From an uncultured Eubacterium sp. (GTDB lineage Bacteria > Bacillota > Clostridia > Lachnospirales > Lachnospiraceae), in assembly GCA_947642745.1 (NCBI GenBank), contig CANRTU010000033.1, positions 1 to 52,623 of the forward strand: 52,623 nt of DNA. Reading direction: 5' to 3'. Under the pieces are notes generated by a model. It saw only the letters and a program-made list of their open reading frames with translations, was not told the origin of the DNA and ran no database searches. This document shows positions 33,902 through 43,562 of this stretch, one piece after another (position 1 is the first letter of the stretch; each line of letters begins with the position of its first letter). A program made the translations under genes and the position numbers.

Positions 33902-35293
33902 ATGGAACTGACAAATATCAGGGATTTATTCCGGGACAGGCAGCGGTATATTGATCAGGAAGTAACAGTGGGAGGCTGGGTGCGCAGTAACCGCAACTCC
34001 AAAACCTTTGGATTTCTGGTTATTAACGACGGAACATTTTTTGAGCCGGTCCAGGTAGTATATGGGGACGGACTGGAAAATTTTGAAGAAACCGGAAAAA
34101 TTAATGTGGGGGCGGCGCTGGTAGTAACAGGCACTCTGGTGGCAACACCGGACGCAAAGCAGCCGTTTGAGATACAGGCAAAAAAAGTAGAGATCGAAGG
34201 GGTATCCACGCCGGATTATCCGCTGCAGAAGAAAAAGCATGGATTGGAATATTTGCGGACAATTTCTCATCTGAGACCACGCACCAATACATTTGAAGCG
34301 GTTTTTCGTGTGCGCTCACTGACTGCCTATGCGATTCATAAGTTTTTCCAGGAGCGGGACTTCGTCTATGTTCATACACCGGTGATTACCGGCAGCGACT
34401 GTGAAGGGGCAGGGGAGATGTTCCAGGTAACGACAATGGATATGAGTGATCTGCCGAAATTCAGCGACGGAACGATTGATTATTCAAAAGACTTTTTTGG
34501 CAGGCCGGTGAATCTGACGGTCAGCGGGCAGTTAAACGGGGAAGCCTACGCCCTGGCTTTTAAAAATATTTATACGTTCGGTCCTACATTCCGGGCGGAG
34601 AACTCCAATACGACCAGACATGCGGCGGAGTTCTGGATGATTGAACCGGAAATCGCCTTTGCGGATCTGGAAGACGACATGTATCTGGCGGAAAGTATGT
34701 TAAAATACATTATCCGTTATGTACTGGAACATGCGCCGGAAGAAATGCGGTTTTTTAATAAATTTATGGATAAAGGGCTGATCGAACGTCTGGAGCACGT
34801 CATGAACGCAGATTTTGCGAGAGTGTCCTATACAGAGGCTGTCTCGATTCTGCAAAAAAATAATAAAAAATTTGAATATCCGGTATCCTGGGGCAGCGAC
34901 CTGCAGACAGAGCATGAGCGTTATCTGACCGAGACTGTGTATAAGCGTCCGGTGTTTGTCTATGATTATCCAAAGGAGATCAAGGCGTTCTATATGAAGC
35001 TGAACGAAGATGGCAGGACAGTGGCGGCTGTGGACTGTCTGGTTCCGGGTATTGGGGAAATTATTGGCGGCAGCCAGCGTGAGGATGATTATGACAAGCT
35101 GCTGGAGCGGATGAACCAGCTGGGAATGAAAGAGGAGGATTACGGATTTTATCTGGATCTGCGTAAATATGGTTCTGCGAGACATGCGGGGTTTGGCCTT
35201 GGATTCGAACGCTGTGTGATGTATCTGACGGGCATGTCAAATATCCGGGATGTGATTCCGTTCCCCCGGACAGTAAATAACTGCGGGTTATAA
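33902..35293 (+). CDS. asnS: Asparagine--tRNA ligase
   Basis: This 463-residue class II enzyme charges tRNA-Asn. The N-terminal OB-fold domain binds the anticodon ([20 protein letters not shown]). The catalytic core has motif 1 near [20 protein letters not shown], motif 2 [20 protein letters not shown] and motif 3 [20 protein letters not shown]. The full family length is present. AAGGAAG lies before the ATG. It follows the trigger-factor-like gene by 42 bases and may be co-transcribed; a strong terminator follows it. No T-box leader was seen. Confidence 0.95.
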   Translation: MELTNIRDLFRDRQRYIDQEVTVGGWVRSNRNSKTFGFLVINDGTFFEPVQVVYGDGLENFEETGKINVGAALVVTGTLVATPDAKQPFEIQAKKVEIEGVSTPDYPLQKKKHGLEYLRTISHLRPRTNTFEAVFRVRSLTAYAIHKFFQERDFVYVHTPVITGSDCEGAGEMFQVTTMDMSDLPKFSDGTIDYSKDFFGRPVNLTVSGQLNGEAYALAFKNIYTFGPTFRAENSNTTRHAAEFWMIEPEIAFADLEDDMYLAESMLKYIIRYVLEHAPEEMRFFNKFMDKGLIERLEHVMNADFARVSYTEAVSILQKNNKKFEYPVSWGSDLQTEHERYLTETVYKRPVFVYDYPKEIKAFYMKLNEDGRTVAAVDCLVPGIGEIIGGSQREDDYDKLLERMNQLGMKEEDYGFYLDLRKYGSARHAGFGLGFERCVMYLTGMSNIRDVIPFPRTVNNCGL

Positions 35294-35320
35294 GACTGCC
35301 TGGTAAGGTGTTTCACATAG

Positions 35321-35362
35321 AAATGAGCAAATTTACCGTATGTGTACGGAATTTGCTCATTT
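35321..35362 (+). terminator. Terminator of asnS
   Basis: AAATGAGCAAATT pairs with AATTTGCTCATTT, enclosing CCGTATGTGTACGG. It is a perfect 13-bp outer stem ending in T-rich sequence. Confidence 0.75.
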
Positions 35363-35431
35363 GTAGTTTACCAGATCTGCCGGACGTCTGGATTTCTGAA
35401 GGCTATCTGAAAGGACAGGGAGGAAACGATT

Positions 35432-36391
35432 ATGAAAAAAGCAGCGGCGGTCATGCTGGTTACTATTGGTGTGGCTGCTTCCTTATATGGATGCGGCAGT
35501 AAACAGAAACTGGAAAATGAAAAAGCTTACCGTCAGACAGGCATCAGCCAGCTGGAAGAGGGAGATTATGAGGGGGCGGTGGAGTCTTTTAATCAGGCGC
35601 TCAACGAACGGACCGGTAAAGTAACAAACCTGGAAGAGGATATTAATTTTTACAAGGCCTTTGCGCAGATGGAAGCCGGCAGGACAAAAGACGCCATTGA
35701 AACTTATACCGCACTGGTGGAATATGATGAGAAAAACGCCGGCGCCTGGTATCTGCGGGGATGTGCGTATATCAGCGTGGGCAATGCGAAACAGGCCGCA
35801 GAAGATTTCCGGCAGGCGGCAAAATATAATTCTGACAGCAGCCAGATGTATGCCGGCATATATGAACAGCTGGTATCTGTGGGAATGCTGGATGAAGCTG
35901 CGGATTATCTGGATAAAGGGCTGAAAATAAAAGGGGATGGCGCCACGGATTATCTTTCCAGGGGCCGGCTGTATCTGGCAAGCGGCGCCTATGAAAAGGC
36001 GGTGGACGAATTAAAACAGGCGCTGGACAAAAAAGAGCCGTCAGCGAACCTGTATCTGGGGGACGCAGCCAGGGCGCTGGGAAATAAAGACGAGGCTTCG
36101 TCATATTATCAGGTTTATGCGCAGGAACATCCGGAGGATTCCAAAGTATTATATGCGCTTGGAGAAATGGAATTTGAGGACGGTGCCTATGAACAGGCGC
36201 TTTCCTATTTTGAACAGGGAATGGCTGCCGGAAGCGGCGCCAGTAAGCAGCAGCTCTGGTCTGGCAAAATCGCTGTTTTAGAAAATATGGGAGACTTTTC
36301 CGGTGCGAAAAAGGAAATGGAGAGTTATCTGGAAAGCTATCCGGAAGATGAAACAGCGCAGAGGGAGTATGTTTTCCTGAAAACAAGATAA
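35432..36391 (+). CDS. TPR-repeat lipoprotein
   Basis: This 319-residue exported lipoprotein has a signal peptide with a lipobox ASLYGC (Cys 21). The mature part is built of tetratricopeptide repeats (for example AYRQTGISQLEEGDYEGAVE, AGAWYLRGCAYISVGNAKQA, YLSRGRLYLASGAYEKAVDE and VLYALGEMEFEDGAYEQALS), about seven units in all. It is likely a scaffold for protein-protein contact at the cell surface. GGGAGGAAACG precedes the ATG. It is probably its own transcription unit after the asnS terminator. Confidence 0.88.
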   Translation: MKKAAAVMLVTIGVAASLYGCGSKQKLENEKAYRQTGISQLEEGDYEGAVESFNQALNERTGKVTNLEEDINFYKAFAQMEAGRTKDAIETYTALVEYDEKNAGAWYLRGCAYISVGNAKQAAEDFRQAAKYNSDSSQMYAGIYEQLVSVGMLDEAADYLDKGLKIKGDGATDYLSRGRLYLASGAYEKAVDELKQALDKKEPSANLYLGDAARALGNKDEASSYYQVYAQEHPEDSKVLYALGEMEFEDGAYEQALSYFEQGMAAGSGASKQQLWSGKIAVLENMGDFSGAKKEMESYLESYPEDETAQREYVFLKTR

Positions 36392-36482
36392 GGCCGGATG
36401 TATCCGGTACGCTGTATGGATGTCACAGGCAGCGGGGATACTGGTATGGCAGGATAAACTTTGGTAAAAGGGGTGCGGCAGT

Positions 36483-37691
36483 ATGGCAAATATGATGGAT
36501 TATCTGGACTGGAGAGGAGATCTGACCTTTCAGCAGGCGCCGTTTAATGAGGTGGACAACCTGTTGCTGACGGAACTGGTTTATGTGGATTTTACCGGGA
36601 TTGTACCTGCGCCGGGATTTAACGGGGCGGTTTTTCTGAAAGACGCATCCCGTCTGTTCTGGGAGCAGCATACAGATCAGGAGATTCTGGAACGGGTATC
36701 CATGACAAAGAGCGCTCCGTTTGTCATGAGAAAGATGGCGGAAAGCAGAAGATTTGAAAATATCTGTCTTTCTTCTTATGTCAGGGAAATCGACGCAGAG
36801 ATGCAGTCCCAGTTCTCCGCGGTCTGCTGTGTCATGGACGACCAGAGTCTGTTCGTGGCGTACAGCGGGACGGACAGTACGATTGTAGGCTGGCGGGAAA
36901 ATTTTAACATGACGTATCTGGAACATACCCCAGGCCAGGAAAAGGCTGTACGGTATCTGGAGGAAGCCGTCCGGGATACCCATCAGACAGTACGTATCGG
37001 GGGCCATTCAAAAGGAGGCAATCTGGCTGTCTATGCTGGAGTATTCTGTAACGAATCTGTCAGGGAAAAGATCCTGGAAGTGTACAGCAATGATGGTCCC
37101 GGATTTGCGGAAGGGGTATTAAGCTGCGGAGCTTACAAAGAGCTGCTGCCCCGTATCCGGCGGGTGCTGCCCCAGCGTGCGGTAGTAGGTATGCTGCTGG
37201 GACACAGGGCGGAATATGAGGTGGTGCACAGTACTGAAAATTACACAAAACAGCACGACATGCTTTCCTGGGAAGTACTGGGACCTGCGATGGTCTGTGA
37301 AGACCACCTGTCGGAACATAGCATAATGATTGATGAAATTTTAAAGACCTGGGTATCCGCTATGGACATTTACCAGCGGCAGCGGTTTGTGGAGACGATT
37401 TTTACAATGCTGGACAATGCCGGCGTAAAGAGTGTGGATGATCTGTTTCATATGAAATGGAGAAGTGTCTCTGAATTTATCCGCACCCAGCGTGAACTGT
37501 CAGAAGAAGAAAAAGAGATTCTCTCCCGTACCTGGAAAATGCTGGTAGGGGCGGGAAGCGGTAAGCTTCGAAAGACCATACAGGATAAAAGGAGGCAGGA
37601 AAAGGAGAAAGCTGTGGAAATCAAAAAAGCTGCGGAAATGAAAAAAGTGAAAAAAGCTGTGGAAATCAAAAAAGAAAGGAGCCTGAAATGA
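36483..37691 (+). CDS. DUF2974 (Mbeg1-like) alpha/beta hydrolase
   Basis: This 402-residue protein opens MANMMDYLDWRGDLTFQQAP, typical of DUF2974. The alpha/beta-hydrolase core has AVCCVMDDQSLFVAYSGTDS and the nucleophile elbow GGHSKGGNLAVYAG. It ends in a long Lys/Glu-rich tail with repeated KAVEIKK units (residues about 375-402). There is no signal peptide. The TGA overlaps the ATG of pyrC (ATGA), so it is translationally coupled to pyrimidine synthesis genes, an order that I cannot explain functionally. The substrate is unknown. Confidence 0.85.
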   Translation: MANMMDYLDWRGDLTFQQAPFNEVDNLLLTELVYVDFTGIVPAPGFNGAVFLKDASRLFWEQHTDQEILERVSMTKSAPFVMRKMAESRRFENICLSSYVREIDAEMQSQFSAVCCVMDDQSLFVAYSGTDSTIVGWRENFNMTYLEHTPGQEKAVRYLEEAVRDTHQTVRIGGHSKGGNLAVYAGVFCNESVREKILEVYSNDGPGFAEGVLSCGAYKELLPRIRRVLPQRAVVGMLLGHRAEYEVVHSTENYTKQHDMLSWEVLGPAMVCEDHLSEHSIMIDEILKTWVSAMDIYQRQRFVETIFTMLDNAGVKSVDDLFHMKWRSVSEFIRTQRELSEEEKEILSRTWKMLVGAGSGKLRKTIQDKRRQEKEKAVEIKKAAEMKKVKKAVEIKKERSLK

Positions 37692-38965
37692 CACTATTAA
37701 TAAAAAACGGCAGGGTGACCGATCCGGCCACAAATATGGATGCTGTGGCGGATATACTGGTAGAAGACGGACGGATCGCCAGGGTGGAGCCGGGTATATC
37801 TGAGGAGGCAGATGACCAGATAGACGCCGCAGGCTGTTTTGTCATGCCGGGATTTATTGATCTGCATGTACATCTGCGGGATCCGGGGGCAGAGCACAAG
37901 GAAACGGTGGCCACCGGGGCGGCAGCGGCAGCAAGGGGCGGCTATACAACTATTGTGGCAATGCCAAATACCAGGCCTGTAGTGGATCACGAAGACGTGG
38001 TGAATTATGTCCATAACAAGGCCAAAGATGTGACAAAAGTAAATGTGCTGCAGGCAGGAGCCATTACAAAAGGCATGGAAGGAAAAACACTGGCGGATAT
38101 CGAAAAAATGGTACAGGCAGGCAGTCCGGCTATCAGCGAGGATGGCAAATCAGTTATGAACGCCCATTTGTTGCGGGAAGCCATGAAAATTGCCAGGACT
38201 CTGGACATTCCTGTGCTGGCCCATTGTGAGGACAGCAACCTGGTTAACGGCGGAGTGGTAAATGAAGATGAAAACGCCCGTAAAAAAGGCCTGCCGGGAA
38301 TCGCTAATGTGGTGGAAGACGCCATTGCCATCCGGGATGTACTGCTGGCCGGGGATACTGGCGCAAAGCTGCATCTGTGCCACTGTTCCACACAGGGCAG
38401 CGTGGAAATAGTGGAAATGGCAAGAAGTAAAGGGATACGCATTTCTGCGGAAGTATGTCCCCATCATTTTACGCTGACGTCGGATGATATCCCGGCTGGG
38501 GATACTAATTATAAAATGAATCCGCCCCTGCGTACAAAGGAAGATGTGGAAGCGTTGCGGGAAGGACTGAAAAATGGTATTATGGACGTCATCGCTACTG
38601 ACCACGCACCGCATACAAAAGAAGAAAAAAATGATTCCATTATGATGGCGCCGTTTGGTATTGTCGGACTGGAGACAGCGGCGGCGCTGACTTATACGGA
38701 ACTGGTGCTGGGCGGCTATCTTACTCCTATGCAGATGGCGGAAAAAATGAGTTATAATCCCGCAAAGGTCATTGGTTCAGACAGGGGAAGCCTGGAACCG
38801 GGCAGACCGGCGGACATCGTGATTTTTGATCCGGAAGTAACTTATCAGATTGATGCGTCAGCTTTTGCTTCCCAGGGCAGAAACACGCCGTTTCACGGCA
38901 GAAGCGTAACCGGTGCGGTACGCTCTACCATTGCGGGGGGCACAGTGATATATCAGGCAGAATAA
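37688..38965 (+). CDS. pyrC: Dihydroorotase
   Basis: This 425-residue type I dihydroorotase cyclises carbamoyl-aspartate to dihydroorotate in pyrimidine synthesis. The zinc-binding motif is FIDLHVHLRDPG, and other family blocks are IVAMPNTRPVVD, HLCHCSTQGSVEIVEMARSK, AEVCPHHFTLT and the signature IATDHAPHTKEEK. The C-terminal part has NPAKVIGSDRGSLEPGRPAD. It overlaps the upstream DUF2974 gene by 4 bases and leads the pyrC-pyrF-pyrK-pyrD run. Confidence 0.95.
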   Translation: MTLLIKNGRVTDPATNMDAVADILVEDGRIARVEPGISEEADDQIDAAGCFVMPGFIDLHVHLRDPGAEHKETVATGAAAAARGGYTTIVAMPNTRPVVDHEDVVNYVHNKAKDVTKVNVLQAGAITKGMEGKTLADIEKMVQAGSPAISEDGKSVMNAHLLREAMKIARTLDIPVLAHCEDSNLVNGGVVNEDENARKKGLPGIANVVEDAIAIRDVLLAGDTGAKLHLCHCSTQGSVEIVEMARSKGIRISAEVCPHHFTLTSDDIPAGDTNYKMNPPLRTKEDVEALREGLKNGIMDVIATDHAPHTKEEKNDSIMMAPFGIVGLETAAALTYTELVLGGYLTPMQMAEKMSYNPAKVIGSDRGSLEPGRPADIVIFDPEVTYQIDASAFASQGRNTPFHGRSVTGAVRSTIAGGTVIYQAE

Positions 38966-39013
38966 CAGAAAGTGCGGCAGAGCGCCGCTTAAAAGACAGA
39001 ACAGAGGTAGATT

Positions 39014-39943
39014 ATGATTCAGAAATTAATAGAAAAAATAAAGAAAACGCACGCTCCGGTGGTGGTGGGGCTGGATCCGGCGCTTTCCTATGTACCGGAA
39101 CACCTGTTGAAAAAATCATTCGGGGAATATGGAGAGACACTGGAAGGAGCCGCAGACGCCATCTGGCAGTTTAATAAAGGGATTATTGACAGTACTTACG
39201 ATCTGATACCGGCTGTAAAGCCCCAGATAGCCATGTATGAGCAGTTTGGCCTGCGGGGTCTTGAGGTGTTTCAAAAGACAGTGGACTACTGCCATGAAAA
39301 AGGGCTGGTAGTAATCGGGGATGTGAAACGGGGAGATATCGGCTCCACATCCGCTGCGTATGCCACCGGACATCTGGGCAGGGTCACAGTAGGAAACAGT
39401 CAGTTTTCCACCTTCAACGAGGACTTTATCACCGTCAATCCTTATCTGGGTACCGATGGTATCCGTCCTTTTATAGATGTGTGTAAAGAAGAAAATAAAG
39501 GACTGTTTATCCTTGTAAAGACATCCAATCCTTCCAGCGGGGAGTTTCAGGACCGCCTCTGTGACGGCAGGCCGGTTTATGAATATGTGGGTGAAAAAGT
39601 GGCGGAATGGGGAGCCATGCATATGGGTGAGTCCTACAGCTATATCGGGGCCGTGGTAGGCGCCACGTATCCGGAAGCAGGCAGGGTGATGCGTAAAATT
39701 ATGCCAAAAGCATTTATTCTTGTTCCGGGTTATGGGGCGCAGGGCGGAAAAGGCGCTGATCTGGTCCACTATTTCAATGAAGACGGCCTGGGGGCGATTG
39801 TCAATTCTTCCAGGGGGATTATCGCTGCCCACCAGCAGGAACAGTATGCCCGTTTCGGAGAAGAGCATTATGCGGAGGCTTCCAGACAGGCGGTGCTGGA
39901 TATGATACAGGATATTGACCAGGCGCTGCAGGCTGTAGTATAA
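39014..39943 (+). CDS. pyrF: Orotidine 5'-phosphate decarboxylase (long form)
   Basis: This 309-residue enzyme makes UMP from OMP. It belongs to the longer type-2 OMP decarboxylases common in Clostridia and Actinobacteria: VVVGLDPALSYVPEHLL, then YDLIPAVKPQIAMYEQFGLR, and the active-site block LVVIGDVKRGDIGSTSAAYA with the Asp-Lys-Asp set. LVPGYGAQGGKGADLV and AIVNSSRGIIAAH close the barrel. Its stop is followed by a 150-base space holding the end of a repeat element, then pyrK. Confidence 0.95.
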   Translation: MIQKLIEKIKKTHAPVVVGLDPALSYVPEHLLKKSFGEYGETLEGAADAIWQFNKGIIDSTYDLIPAVKPQIAMYEQFGLRGLEVFQKTVDYCHEKGLVVIGDVKRGDIGSTSAAYATGHLGRVTVGNSQFSTFNEDFITVNPYLGTDGIRPFIDVCKEENKGLFILVKTSNPSSGEFQDRLCDGRPVYEYVGEKVAEWGAMHMGESYSYIGAVVGATYPEAGRVMRKIMPKAFILVPGYGAQGGKGADLVHYFNEDGLGAIVNSSRGIIAAHQQEQYARFGEEHYAEASRQAVLDMIQDIDQALQAVV

Positions 39944-40030
39944 AATAAAAAGCAGTGTGCATGGCAGTATCGTACAGGCTGCGCTGGCTGAACCGGAGAT
40001 TTTTTACCGGATGGGGCAGGGACAGATTAC

Positions 40031-40054
40031 GGAAGTGATTTTTCAGACACGCTC
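40031..40054. repeat. Solo end of the MITE-like repeat between pyrF and pyrK
   Basis: GGAAGTGATTTTTCAGACAC followed by GCTC is the inverse of the GAGCGTGTCTGAAAAATCAT terminus seen at 11603, 23656 and 27160. No matching opposite end is visible within the pyrF-pyrK space, so it is a partial copy. Confidence 0.55.
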
Positions 40055-40097
40055 CGGGCAGGACAGCCGGAGCCGGGTGAAAAAGGAGTGGGGAGTA

Positions 40098-40868
40098 GTG
40101 GCAGAAAAATTTAAAGAAGAAGCGGTCATTATACAACAGGAAGAGCTGGTAAAAAATGTATACAGCATGTGGCTTCACGCAGATAAAATTTCAGCGGCGG
40201 CAAAACCGGGGCAGTTTCTGGGACTGTACAGTTCCGACGGCAGCAGGCTGCTGCCAAGGCCCATCAGCATATGCGAAACAGATATGGCGGACCGGGCGGT
40301 ACGGATTGTCTACCGGATCGCAGGGAAAGGAACGGCGGAATTTTCCCATATGCGCACAGGAATGCCTTTAAATATTATCGGACCGCTGGGGAACGGTTTT
40401 CCACTGAAATCCCAAAAAGCGCTGGTGGTGGGAGGAGGAATCGGCATACCGCCGCTGCTGCAGCTGACGAAGGAGCTGGAATGCGAAAAGCAGGTAATTC
40501 TCGGATACCGGGACCGGGAGATGTTTTTGCTGCGGCAGTTTGAGGAGCTGGCTCCGGTACTGACTGCTACAGAAGACGGTTCGGCTGGTACGAAAGGAAA
40601 TGTACTGGATGTGCTGCGCAACACGCAGCCGGAGGGAGATGTGATATACGCCTGCGGTCCGCTTCCCATGCTAAGGGCGCTGAAAGCCTATGCGAAGGAG
40701 CGGGACATGGAATGTTATCTTTCACTGGAAGAGCATATGGCCTGCGGAGTCGGCGCCTGTCTGGGCTGTGTCTGCAAAACAGTGCACAGGGATGCCCATA
40801 CACATGTGCATAATACCAGGATCTGTACCGAAGGTCCGGTATTTCTGGCAGAGGAGGTGGATATCTGA
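40098..40868 (+). CDS. pyrK: Dihydroorotate dehydrogenase B, electron-transfer subunit
   Basis: This 256-residue protein passes electrons from dihydroorotate oxidation to NAD. It has a FAD-binding domain (GSRLLPRPISICE), an NAD-binding domain (ALVVGGGIGIPPLLQLTKEL and VIYACGPLPMLRALKAY) and a C-terminal [2Fe-2S] site (C-G-V-G-A-C-L-G-C followed by a further Cys at KTV side). The frame is open for 47 codons upstream, but GTG at 40098, 9 bases after AAAAGGAG, fits the family start AEKFKEEAVII. It is coupled to pyrD by a TGATG overlap. Confidence 0.93.
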   Translation: MAEKFKEEAVIIQQEELVKNVYSMWLHADKISAAAKPGQFLGLYSSDGSRLLPRPISICETDMADRAVRIVYRIAGKGTAEFSHMRTGMPLNIIGPLGNGFPLKSQKALVVGGGIGIPPLLQLTKELECEKQVILGYRDREMFLLRQFEELAPVLTATEDGSAGTKGNVLDVLRNTQPEGDVIYACGPLPMLRALKAYAKERDMECYLSLEEHMACGVGACLGCVCKTVHRDAHTHVHNTRICTEGPVFLAEEVDI

Positions 40869-41770
40869 TGAATACAAAAGTGACAATCGCAGGTGTTACC
40901 TTTCAAAATCCCGTGCTGACCGCATCCGGCACATTCGGCTCGGGTGAGGAGTATTCGCAGTTTGTGGATTTAAACTGTCTGGGCGGCGTAGTAACCAAAG
41001 GGGTGGCAAATGTGCCCTGGCAAGGAAACCCGGCGCCCCGGGTAGCGGAAGTCTACGGAGGGATGCTCAATGCCATCGGTCTGCAGAATCCCGGCATTGA
41101 CGTCTTTATCAAACGGGATCTGCCATTTCTAAAACAGTTTCAGACAAAGGTTATCGTAAATGTCTGCGGCAGATCGGAGTCTGACTATCTGGAAGTGGTG
41201 GAACGGTTAAACGACCAGCCGGTGGATATGCTGGAGATTAATATTTCCTGCCCGAATGTGAAAGAAGGGGGCATTGCTTTTGGCCAGGACCCGCAGATGG
41301 CAACCCATATTACAAAAGAAGTCCGCCGCCTGTCTGTGCATCCGGTGATTATGAAGCTGAGCCCTAATGTGACAGATATCGCCACAATGGCCAGGGCTGT
41401 GGAAGATGCGGGGGCGGATGCGGTATCACTGATTAATACACTGACCGGGATGAAAATCGACGTGCACCGCCGTACATTTGCGCTGGCTAATAAAACCGGG
41501 GGGCTGTCCGGTCCTGCCATACATCCGGTGGCGGTGCGCATGGTCTACGAAGTGGCGCAAGCCGTGAAAATTCCGGTGATCGGAATGGGCGGTATCATGA
41601 ATGGGGAAGACGCACTGGAGCTGATACTGGCAGGCGCTTCTGCGGTGTCAGTGGGAACTGCGAATTTTACAAATCCTACGGTTACCATGGATATTATAAA
41701 TGATATCCGTTATTTCATGATGGAAGAAGGCGTACGCAATATTAACGAACTGGTTGGCGCCGTGCGCTGA
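40868..41770 (+). CDS. pyrD: Dihydroorotate dehydrogenase B, catalytic subunit
   Basis: This 300-residue FMN enzyme converts dihydroorotate to orotate and works as a complex with PyrK. Family blocks are NPVLTASGTFGSGEEY, VTKGVANVPWQGNPAPRVAE, NAIGLQNPG, EINISCPNVKEGG (with the catalytic Cys of the B type), VIMKLSPNVTDI and VIGMGGIMNGEDALELILAG. It follows pyrK with a one-base overlap. pyrE, which often follows in related genomes, is not here; a structured repeat and an unrelated operon come next. Confidence 0.95.
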   Translation: MNTKVTIAGVTFQNPVLTASGTFGSGEEYSQFVDLNCLGGVVTKGVANVPWQGNPAPRVAEVYGGMLNAIGLQNPGIDVFIKRDLPFLKQFQTKVIVNVCGRSESDYLEVVERLNDQPVDMLEINISCPNVKEGGIAFGQDPQMATHITKEVRRLSVHPVIMKLSPNVTDIATMARAVEDAGADAVSLINTLTGMKIDVHRRTFALANKTGGLSGPAIHPVAVRMVYEVAQAVKIPVIGMGGIMNGEDALELILAGASAVSVGTANFTNPTVTMDIINDIRYFMMEEGVRNINELVGAVR

Positions 41771-41797
41771 ACGCTTTCCGGGCAGCTTCTTAATTAT

Positions 41798-41925
41798 ATA
41801 GGAAAAGAGCGTCTTATAAAGAAAGATCCTCCGGGAGGATCGCAGGGTTTTTATACTCCGTTCCGGCCGTTGCCAGGCAGCCCGCCGCAGGCGGAGTATC
41901 CGGCAGGGCCGGATACTTTATTACA
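41798..41925. repeat. Structured dispersed repeat (family R1), copy b
   Basis: This copy starts ATAGGAAAAGAGCGTCTTAT and has the CCTCCGGGAGG stem, then TACTCCGTTCCGG, then GGCAGCCCGCCGCAGGCGG and the hairpin GTATCCGGC-AGG-GCCGGATAC with TTTATT. It lies between pyrD and the 41935 gene and ends just before that gene's AGGAGG. Copy e near 52100 shares the TACTCCGTTCCGG variant, so the two form a subfamily. Confidence 0.75.
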
Positions 41926-41934
41926 GGAGGCAGG

Positions 41935-42531
41935 ATGAGCAGACTTATTTATATCGCAGGGGATATTCCTTTCAGGGAAATCAGAAAGGAAAGCGGCGTT
42001 CATGGCCAGAGGACTATGACAGTGCGGGAAGCGCTGGATGAAGGAATTATAATTCCGGAATATCTGATGGAGCAGGACGACGGCTTACAGCTGCAGTTTA
42101 TAGTGGAAGAAGATCAGGGCAATTATACAGGTCCGGAGGGATTTTCGGTATATTCCATCGAAAAAACAGCGGATATACGTACAGACAGACGGTACTGCGC
42201 AGCGCTGGAATGGGATCTGTGCAGGCCAAAATGCGGGGAAGTGGTCATCCGTTATATAAAAGAACTGCTGGAACATACGCCGGAGGTGGAGATCTGGCAC
42301 ATCTGGATGGGCAGCGGGTATCCAGAGCCCCGGATACGGTCAGTTACACTGGACGCTGACAGTCTGTCCACGGAAGTATTAAAGCAGATAGATGAAGCCC
42401 GGGATCCGGCGGATCATATGTACAAAGGATATCTGCCTGACGACTGGGGTGTATCCGGAGAGGAGCTGGAGCAGGATACCTGGCGCCGTTATGTGATCAG
42501 GGCGGCGTGGGAGAGAAGTGATACTGTGTGA
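41935..42531 (+). CDS. Hypothetical protein upstream of a MoxR operon
   Basis: This 198-residue soluble acidic protein is of no family that I recognise. It begins MSRLIYIAGDIPFREIRKES and contains YSIEKTADIRTDRRYCAALE, VVIRYIKELLEHTPEVEIWH and IWMGSGYPEPRIRSVTLDAD. AGGAGG lies 5 bases before the ATG, immediately after the repeat element. The final GTGTGA overlaps the GTG start of the MoxR gene by 4 bases, so it is the first gene of a coupled operon. Confidence 0.75.
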   Translation: MSRLIYIAGDIPFREIRKESGVHGQRTMTVREALDEGIIIPEYLMEQDDGLQLQFIVEEDQGNYTGPEGFSVYSIEKTADIRTDRRYCAALEWDLCRPKCGEVVIRYIKELLEHTPEVEIWHIWMGSGYPEPRIRSVTLDADSLSTEVLKQIDEARDPADHMYKGYLPDDWGVSGEELEQDTWRRYVIRAAWERSDTV

Positions 42532-43505
42532 CGGGAAAGGAGCCGGAGGTGGAAGATTTATATCAAAAGGCAGGGGAAGTGGTACGGGAAGTAAAAAAAG
42601 TACTTACCGGCAAGGATGACTGCATTTTAAAAGCCTTTGCGGCCATACTGGCGGGCGGACATATTCTGATCGAGGATGTGCCGGGAGTTGGAAAGACGAC
42701 GCTTGCGGTGGCGTTTTCGAAAGCCATGGCGCTGGAAAATCACCGGGTGCAGTTTACGCCGGATGTGACGCCATCGGATATTCTGGGATTTAATATGTAT
42801 CAGAAAAGTACCGGAGAGTTTGTCTATTATCCCGGGACAGTCATGTGCAATCTGTTTCTGGCGGATGAGATCAACCGGACGTCTCCGAAGACACAGTCCG
42901 CACTGCTGGAAGTAATGGAAGAAGGCAGGGTGACAGTGGACGGTGTCAGCAGAAATGTTCCGGAACCTTTTATCGTAATGGCCACACAGAACCCGAAAGG
43001 GAGCGCCGGAACCCAGCTGCTGCCGGAAGCGCAGCTGGACCGGTTTATGATCTGTATGCAGATGGGATATCCGGATGTCCGGAGTGAAATAGATATTGCG
43101 AAAGGAAAAAGTGTCAGTACTGGTATGGAAGCGGTACACTCCGTGCTGGGTGCGCAGGAGCTGACGCAGCTGCGTGCCCGGGTTGCGCAGGTCTATGTAC
43201 AGGACGAAATTTATGAATATATTGTGAAGCTGTCACAGGCAACCAGGGAAAATGATTATATTGATCTGGGCATCAGTCCAAGAGGCTCCATTGCCTGCAC
43301 ACGCATGGCAAAAGCCAGGGCTTTTCTGCACGGGCGCAGTTACGTGGTGCCGGAAGATGTGGCCGCTGTATATACGGATATCGCAAAGCACCGGCTGCTG
43401 CTCAATACAAAAGCCAGGGTGACCCATGTAACGCCGGATGAGGTGGCAGGAGAGATTCTGGCGTCAGTCAGGAAGCCGGTTTCTTATAAAAAAGCGCCGG
43501 TATGA
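42528..43505 (+). CDS. MoxR-family AAA+ ATPase
   Basis: This 325-residue AAA+ protein is a chaperone-like ATPase. Walker A is GVGKTT (K56), with the preceding GGHILIEDVPGVGK. Walker B is FLADEINRTSPKTQSALLEV, followed by EGRVTVDGVSR and the sensor-1 region IVMATQNPKGSAGTQLLPEA, then QLDRF. The C-terminal lid has LGISPRGSIACTRMAKARAF. MoxR proteins act with a DUF58 and a transglutaminase partner, both of which follow here. GTG at 42528 overlaps the upstream stop. Confidence 0.93.
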   Translation: MTGKEPEVEDLYQKAGEVVREVKKVLTGKDDCILKAFAAILAGGHILIEDVPGVGKTTLAVAFSKAMALENHRVQFTPDVTPSDILGFNMYQKSTGEFVYYPGTVMCNLFLADEINRTSPKTQSALLEVMEEGRVTVDGVSRNVPEPFIVMATQNPKGSAGTQLLPEAQLDRFMICMQMGYPDVRSEIDIAKGKSVSTGMEAVHSVLGAQELTQLRARVAQVYVQDEIYEYIVKLSQATRENDYIDLGISPRGSIACTRMAKARAFLHGRSYVVPEDVAAVYTDIAKHRLLLNTKARVTHVTPDEVAGEILASVRKPVSYKKAPV

Positions 43506-43562
43506 CAATGGTGTGAGGAACATCCGGTATGGCCCGGCGCTATTATAAAGGAAATAAAACAG

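Noticed and set aside
39957-40097. 47-codon upstream extension of pyrK
   Set aside because: It covers the repeat-element end at 40031-40054 and has no family match; GTG at 40098 has a good site.
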